DNA of 7,373 nucleotides from Chloroflexota bacterium. GTDB taxonomy: Bacteria > Chloroflexota > Anaerolineae > B4-G1. Made by a program: the position numbers and the translations under genes. Under the pieces are notes generated by a model. That model made no database searches. It had not been told where the DNA came from and saw nothing but the letters and a program-made list of their open reading frames with translations. Positions 6,232 through 7,373 of the stretch are shown here, in pieces. The DNA is taken from NCBI GenBank assembly GCA_024232355.1, contig JAAEPW010000475.1, positions 1 to 7,373 on the forward strand, given 5' to 3'. Every line of letters starts with the position of its first letter. The first letter of the stretch is position 1.

Positions 6232-6278
6232 TGTTCTATCCCTCCATAGATGAATTGTGTCTGTGCAATATCTCGTGG
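6181..6278. repeat. Repeated ATCTCGTGG word in brxL spacer
   Basis: ATCTCGTGG occurs at 6186-6194 and again at 6270-6278. The first copy is also the loop and right arm of a small hairpin, GCCAC (6181-6185) with GTGGC (6191-6195). Together with the two hairpins between them, the 168-bp spacer is dense in short repeated or palindromic words. This is a modest signal that may reflect a degenerate repeat element or a regulatory region. Confidence 0.3.
6209..6231. repeat. Hairpin with AATG loop between brxL and the 178 aa gene
   Basis: GTGAAAAAGC (6209-6218) pairs with GCTTTTCAC (6223-6231), leaving one bulged A and a 4-nt loop. On the - strand transcript it lies about 45 nt upstream of the 178 aa start and covers the GTG of the possible leader ORF. 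A run of T follows neither arm, so intrinsic termination after brxL is possible but not clear-cut. A role in mRNA stability or start-site masking is an alternative. Confidence 0.4.
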
Positions 6279-6282
6279 GAAC

Positions 6283-6299
6283 GCGACCATCTTGGTCGC
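6283..6299. repeat. Perfect 7-bp palindromic hairpin, REP-like
   Basis: GCGACCA (6283-6289) and TGGTCGC (6293-6299) are exact complements around a 3-nt loop. The hairpin lies 34 bp past the brxL stop and could stabilise the 3' end of that mRNA or act as a weak terminator; no T-tract follows on the - strand. Short GC-rich palindromes of this kind in intergenic DNA often belong to dispersed REP-type families, but that cannot be shown from one copy. Confidence 0.4.
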
Positions 6300-6332
6300 T
6301 AGATGCCGCTGTTCCTCGCGCCGTACCTCGAT

Positions 6333-7373
6333 TCATTGAAAAAGATACGTTACTTGAAACTCCTTCAACGGACGATACCTCTGAAGCCGATTGGTCAAAG
6401 CAAAGGCATCACGCAGTTCGCACCGGTTGAAAATATCCAACCCCCGATCCAGCAGTATCTTCCAACCGTGGTCGGTGACGACATAACGCTCGGGAATGGC
6501 GTCAACAAATTCCCAGGTAAAGTGGATTCCGGCCGGAGCGGTGTTTATCTGAATTTGTTCGAAATGCTCTAGCTGCTGAGTTGCGCCGTACTCGTCAGGC
6601 GATGTGATCAGATGCACGGTCACTTGTTCTGCGTCTGATTTTTGTCTGATTATGGTTTCGATGAACTCCATCAAGTTGCGGGCTTGAAAGAGGGCCGTCA
6701 TATCCGGATCGGTGATGGTGATCTTTTGTGCGCCCTGAAGGTAGGGACCGAACAGGGTATCAAAGCTCGCGCCGCGCTGGTTTTCTTCAAAGGCCAGGCG
6801 CCGCTCTTGGGCAATTTTGGATTCCGTGTCTAGTTTATCTGTGACTGGCTCACTGGTTTCAGCTACGTCCCGCGAATATTTGTAGTAATGTTGCGGGTAG
6901 GTCTTTTCCTCAAGAGTCTTGACAGGTTTTGCCGAGCCTCCATCCACGGGCTGATACTCGAAATTTACCCGGGGATACGTCGTGTCAATTCTCATAAGTT
7001 GATCCTTGACTCGTTTTCTGCCTTCGATGGCAAAGCGCAGCATCATCTCGATTTCGTCTTTAGACGCCTCTCCGTGCGGGAAGAGGATCTTGCTCAGCCC
7101 GGAGAATGTCTTGTTGATCCCATCGCGATCTCGGGTCGAGATGTCACTGAGCAGTTGGAATTCCTGGTCATATTTCTGAGTGAAATCATAGTTCCGCAGG
7201 GTGCGCAGTATTTCGGCCAAATAGTCGACCACAAAGCCGTACCCATCCGAGAACATTTCCCCGCGAATGATCTCTACTTCCCAGCCGGGAATGTAGAAAT
7301 GGATGCGGTCCAAAAAGGCCGAGTCATAGTATTGCGCTGGTAAATCATCGAACAAGTCGGCGTGCATCAGCAT
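6333..7373 (-). CDS. brxL: BrxL-type BREX AAA+ protein with MITD1-like C-terminal domain (5' partial)
   Basis: The gene enters from the right edge, and only its last ~346 codons are seen; the ATG at 7371-7373 is probably internal. Numbering from there, AFLDRIHFYIPGWE (19-32), SDGYGFVVDYLAEILRTLR (42-60), LSDISTRDRDGINKTFSGL (75-93), ILFPHGE (96-102) and EGRKRVKDQL (117-126) are the conserved C-terminal AAA+ blocks of BrxL, the Lon-related ATPase of BREX anti-phage systems. A linker (about 140-188) follows. Residues 199-345 then resemble the phospholipase-D-like C-terminal domain of eukaryotic MITD1: GASFDTLFGPYLQGAQKITI (201-220), ARNLMEFIETI (231-241), GIHFTWEF (282-289) and GWKILLDRGLDIF (303-315). 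I see no Lon-type Ser/Lys protease domain in this part. BREX genes would be expected to the right; brxL is normally near the end of type 1 and type 4 loci. The gene ends with TGA at 6333-6335. Confidence 0.85.
   Translation of the reverse strand: MLMHADLFDDLPAQYYDSAFLDRIHFYIPGWEVEIIRGEMFSDGYGFVVDYLAEILRTLRNYDFTQKYDQEFQLLSDISTRDRDGINKTFSGLSKILFPHGEASKDEIEMMLRFAIEGRKRVKDQLMRIDTTYPRVNFEYQPVDGGSAKPVKTLEEKTYPQHYYKYSRDVAETSEPVTDKLDTESKIAQERRLAFEENQRGASFDTLFGPYLQGAQKITITDPDMTALFQARNLMEFIETIIRQKSDAEQVTVHLITSPDEYGATQQLEHFEQIQINTAPAGIHFTWEFVDAIPERYVVTDHGWKILLDRGLDIFNRCELRDAFALTNRLQRYRPLKEFQVTYLFQ

Noticed and set aside
6888..7343. 151-codon + strand frame
   Set aside because: It is antisense to the strongly conserved BrxL AAA+ segment.
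1..7373. CRISPR array, tRNA, rRNA or insertion sequence
   Set aside because: No regularly spaced repeats, no cloverleaf-like segment, no ribosomal RNA stretch and no transposase motif were seen on either strand.

Overview
The window is a 7.4 kb piece of a moderately GC-rich bacterial chromosome. Nothing in it fixes the taxon. Mixed GTG/TTG/ATG starts, a family 4 (iron-sulfur) uracil-DNA glycosylase, a TPR protein, an orphan UroD-fold protein and a BREX locus would suit a Chloroflexota-type environmental bacterium, but that is inference and weakly held.

Layout. Bases 1-211 are AT-rich with no gene; they hold an 8-bp perfect inverted repeat. Two genes lie on the + strand: an unrecognised ~165-188 aa protein (212-778, start uncertain) and a well-supported family 4 uracil-DNA glycosylase (929-1558) with its own candidate promoter and ribosome binding site. 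The glycosylase gene converges on a long - strand block, and a hairpin (1570-1588) sits between the two stop codons. All remaining genes are on the - strand. In transcription order, right to left, they are: the 3' half of a BREX brxL-type gene (cut by the right edge); a hairpin-rich 168-bp spacer; a two-gene cassette of a 178 aa helical protein and a 485 aa TPR protein; a broken region where the start of a HEAT-like gene runs out of frame into a SixA-like phosphohistidine phosphatase that has lost its N-terminus; an unrecognised 229 aa protein followed 3 bp later by a 67 aa zinc-ribbon-like protein; and a UroD-fold protein carrying the zinc-ligand pattern of corrinoid methyltransferases.

How they may work together. 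The right end is the tail of an anti-phage BREX locus. The BrxL here ends in a domain resembling the phospholipase-D-like C-terminal domain of eukaryotic MITD1, where I see no Lon-type protease module. The 178 aa/TPR pair follows directly downstream with tightly packed reading frames and is the best candidate for an undescribed accessory module, but its link to defence rests on position only. The glycosylase, the phosphatase relic and the UroD-fold gene look like ordinary chromosomal genes, with a small deletion scar at the HEAT/SixA junction.
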